Of a stretch of DNA of 5,673 bases, positions 4,859 to 5,673 are shown one piece after another. Made by a program: the position numbers and the translations under genes. How positions within the stretch are numbered: position 1 is the stretch's first letter; the number at the start of each line of letters is the position of its first letter. The stretch comes from Euryarchaeota archaeon UBA501 (GTDB taxonomy: Archaea > Thermoplasmatota > Poseidoniia > Poseidoniales > Thalassarchaeaceae): NCBI GenBank assembly GCA_002505685.1, contig DAVT01000099.1, forward strand, positions 1-5,673, read 5' to 3'. The notes under the pieces were generated by a model that was given only the letters and a program-made list of their open reading frames with translations, was not told the origin of the DNA and searched no databases.

Positions 4859-5673
4859 ATGGACCCAGTCTCAATTGGATTAACACTGTTTTTTGCCGCC
4901 GCCACAAGTGCGGTGATTTGGTGGCTTGTGCAGGCAGAAGTAGGCCTTCGCCGTTTGCGTGAGGATTTGGAATCAGCTCATTCCGAAACCAGTCACCTCC
5001 TTGAGAGTTTGAACGCTAGAACAGAAGAACTTGCTGAGAGCGCGTTGGCACTTCAAAGAGCTCACCCCGGCATGGCCGGAGTGATTGATGCACATCGCAC
5101 CGTTGATCGTTTGCAATCCACATTGGCGGGAGCCGGTGAGTCAGACGAAGCAAGGATGGCAGCAGGAAACACACTCTCAGCCGTGAAAGGTTTGTTGGCA
5201 GGCAGAACTGGTGAGGGAGATCTGGAAGAAACCACTCCAGCAGACACAAGTCTACTGACATTGGTTACAAGGATTCTACAAACGCTAGATCAACTTGAGT
5301 TAACCGTTGAAGATCTTTCACTTACAGAGATTGAAGCTCGAAGACTTGGTGAAATTGCATTCCTTGCTGGAGATCGGGATTGGGCCAATGCATGCTATTT
5401 GGCTGCTTCTGAAATAGCACCGGGGCAACCCGCAACTCTCCGCAGTCTATGTCGCCTCTCTCGTGAATCAGGGGATGACGAAAAATTGAGAGAGCATTTA
5501 GAAGGCCTTCTGAAAATCACACCGGATGAACCAGAGATCCTCCGCGAGCACGCCCGCCTCCTCACAAAGATGGGAGATGCAGCCGCTGAGGTAGATCTCC
5601 GCAGGCTCGAAGCGATGGGCATAGAAACGGCTGAAGACAAATCGATGCTGGCCAGCCTCGCCGCTCGTGCAGG
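4859..5673 (+). CDS. Membrane-anchored TPR-repeat protein, N-terminal part
   Basis: The frame is open from the ATG at 4859 to the window end, giving 271 residues of a longer protein. The start is the first ATG after an in-frame TAG at 4814-4816; there is no close Shine-Dalgarno sequence. Residues ~4-25 (ending AVIWWLV) form one hydrophobic segment, followed by RRLRED. This predicts a single N-terminal anchor with the rest in the cytosol. Residues ~28-66 form a charged helix, probably coiled coil. Residues 90-130 are Gly/Ala/Thr-rich and probably flexible. From ~160 three TPR units are visible: GD pairs at 171, 205 and 239 are exactly 34 residues apart, and the prolines closing the first two units are at 188 and 222. 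TPRs bind protein partners, so a membrane-bound docking role is likely. RmuC-type nucleases share an anchor plus coiled coil at the N-terminus, but the TPRs argue against that. The missing 3' part could carry another domain. Confidence 0.85.
   Translation, partial: MDPVSIGLTLFFAAATSAVIWWLVQAEVGLRRLREDLESAHSETSHLLESLNARTEELAESALALQRAHPGMAGVIDAHRTVDRLQSTLAGAGESDEARMAAGNTLSAVKGLLAGRTGEGDLEETTPADTSLLTLVTRILQTLDQLELTVEDLSLTEIEARRLGEIAFLAGDRDWANACYLAASEIAPGQPATLRSLCRLSRESGDDEKLREHLEGLLKITPDEPEILREHARLLTKMGDAAAEVDLRRLEAMGIETAEDKSMLASLAARA

Noticed and set aside
4576..4883. Three overlapping + strand open frames of 78-94 codons
   Set aside because: They are antisense to the start of the 820-residue gene, overlap each other in different frames, run across the regulatory hairpin and have no recognisable composition.
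4859..5673. RmuC-like DNA recombination protein
   Set aside because: The N-terminal anchor and coiled coil are similar in layout, but the following region has TPR periodicity and no nuclease motif is seen in the visible part.
1..5673. CRISPR array, transposon ends, tRNA or rRNA genes
   Set aside because: No regularly spaced direct repeats, transposase-like frame, cloverleaf or conserved rRNA segment could be found by eye.

Overview
The window most likely comes from an archaeon of the Euryarchaeota. Marine Group II/Poseidoniales or a relative is my best guess, but that placement is inference. The only recognisable gene, at the left edge, is the C-terminal end of an archaeal-type DnaG (toprim) primase. 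None of the three visible start codons has a good Shine-Dalgarno sequence at normal spacing, which fits leaderless archaeal transcription. Base composition is moderate, and nothing suggests insertion sequences, phage genes, tRNA or rRNA genes, or a CRISPR array.

Layout: (1) 1-352 (+), 3' end of dnaG. (2) 353-405, a short intergenic stretch with an 8-bp-stem hairpin and a second near-palindrome that ends one base before the next start codon. (3) 406-2259 (+), a 617-residue membrane protein. It has four predicted membrane segments around a cysteine-containing outer loop, a cytosolic region, two more segments, an Ala/Glu-rich helix, a half-proline segment and an acidic C-terminus. (4) 2256-4718 (-), an 820-residue soluble, helix-rich protein that converges on the previous gene so closely that the two stop codons overlap. 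It carries six copies of a degenerate motif, [IL]xx[WL]xxxG[FWIV]. (5) 4719-4858, a divergent intergenic region with a second CACCCC/GGGGTG hairpin. (6) 4859-5673 (+), the N-terminal 271 residues of a membrane-anchored TPR protein that runs off the window.

The three full or partial genes after dnaG look like envelope and scaffold proteins: a polytopic membrane protein with a long cytosolic tail, a soluble helical-repeat protein, and a membrane-anchored TPR protein. The two + strand genes share a GGGGTGNGAA motif, as the right arm of a hairpin, about 40 bases before their start codons. This may be a common operator or promoter element. A shared membrane-scaffold role is a hypothesis from architecture and arrangement only. 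I cannot assign a biochemical function to any of these three genes.
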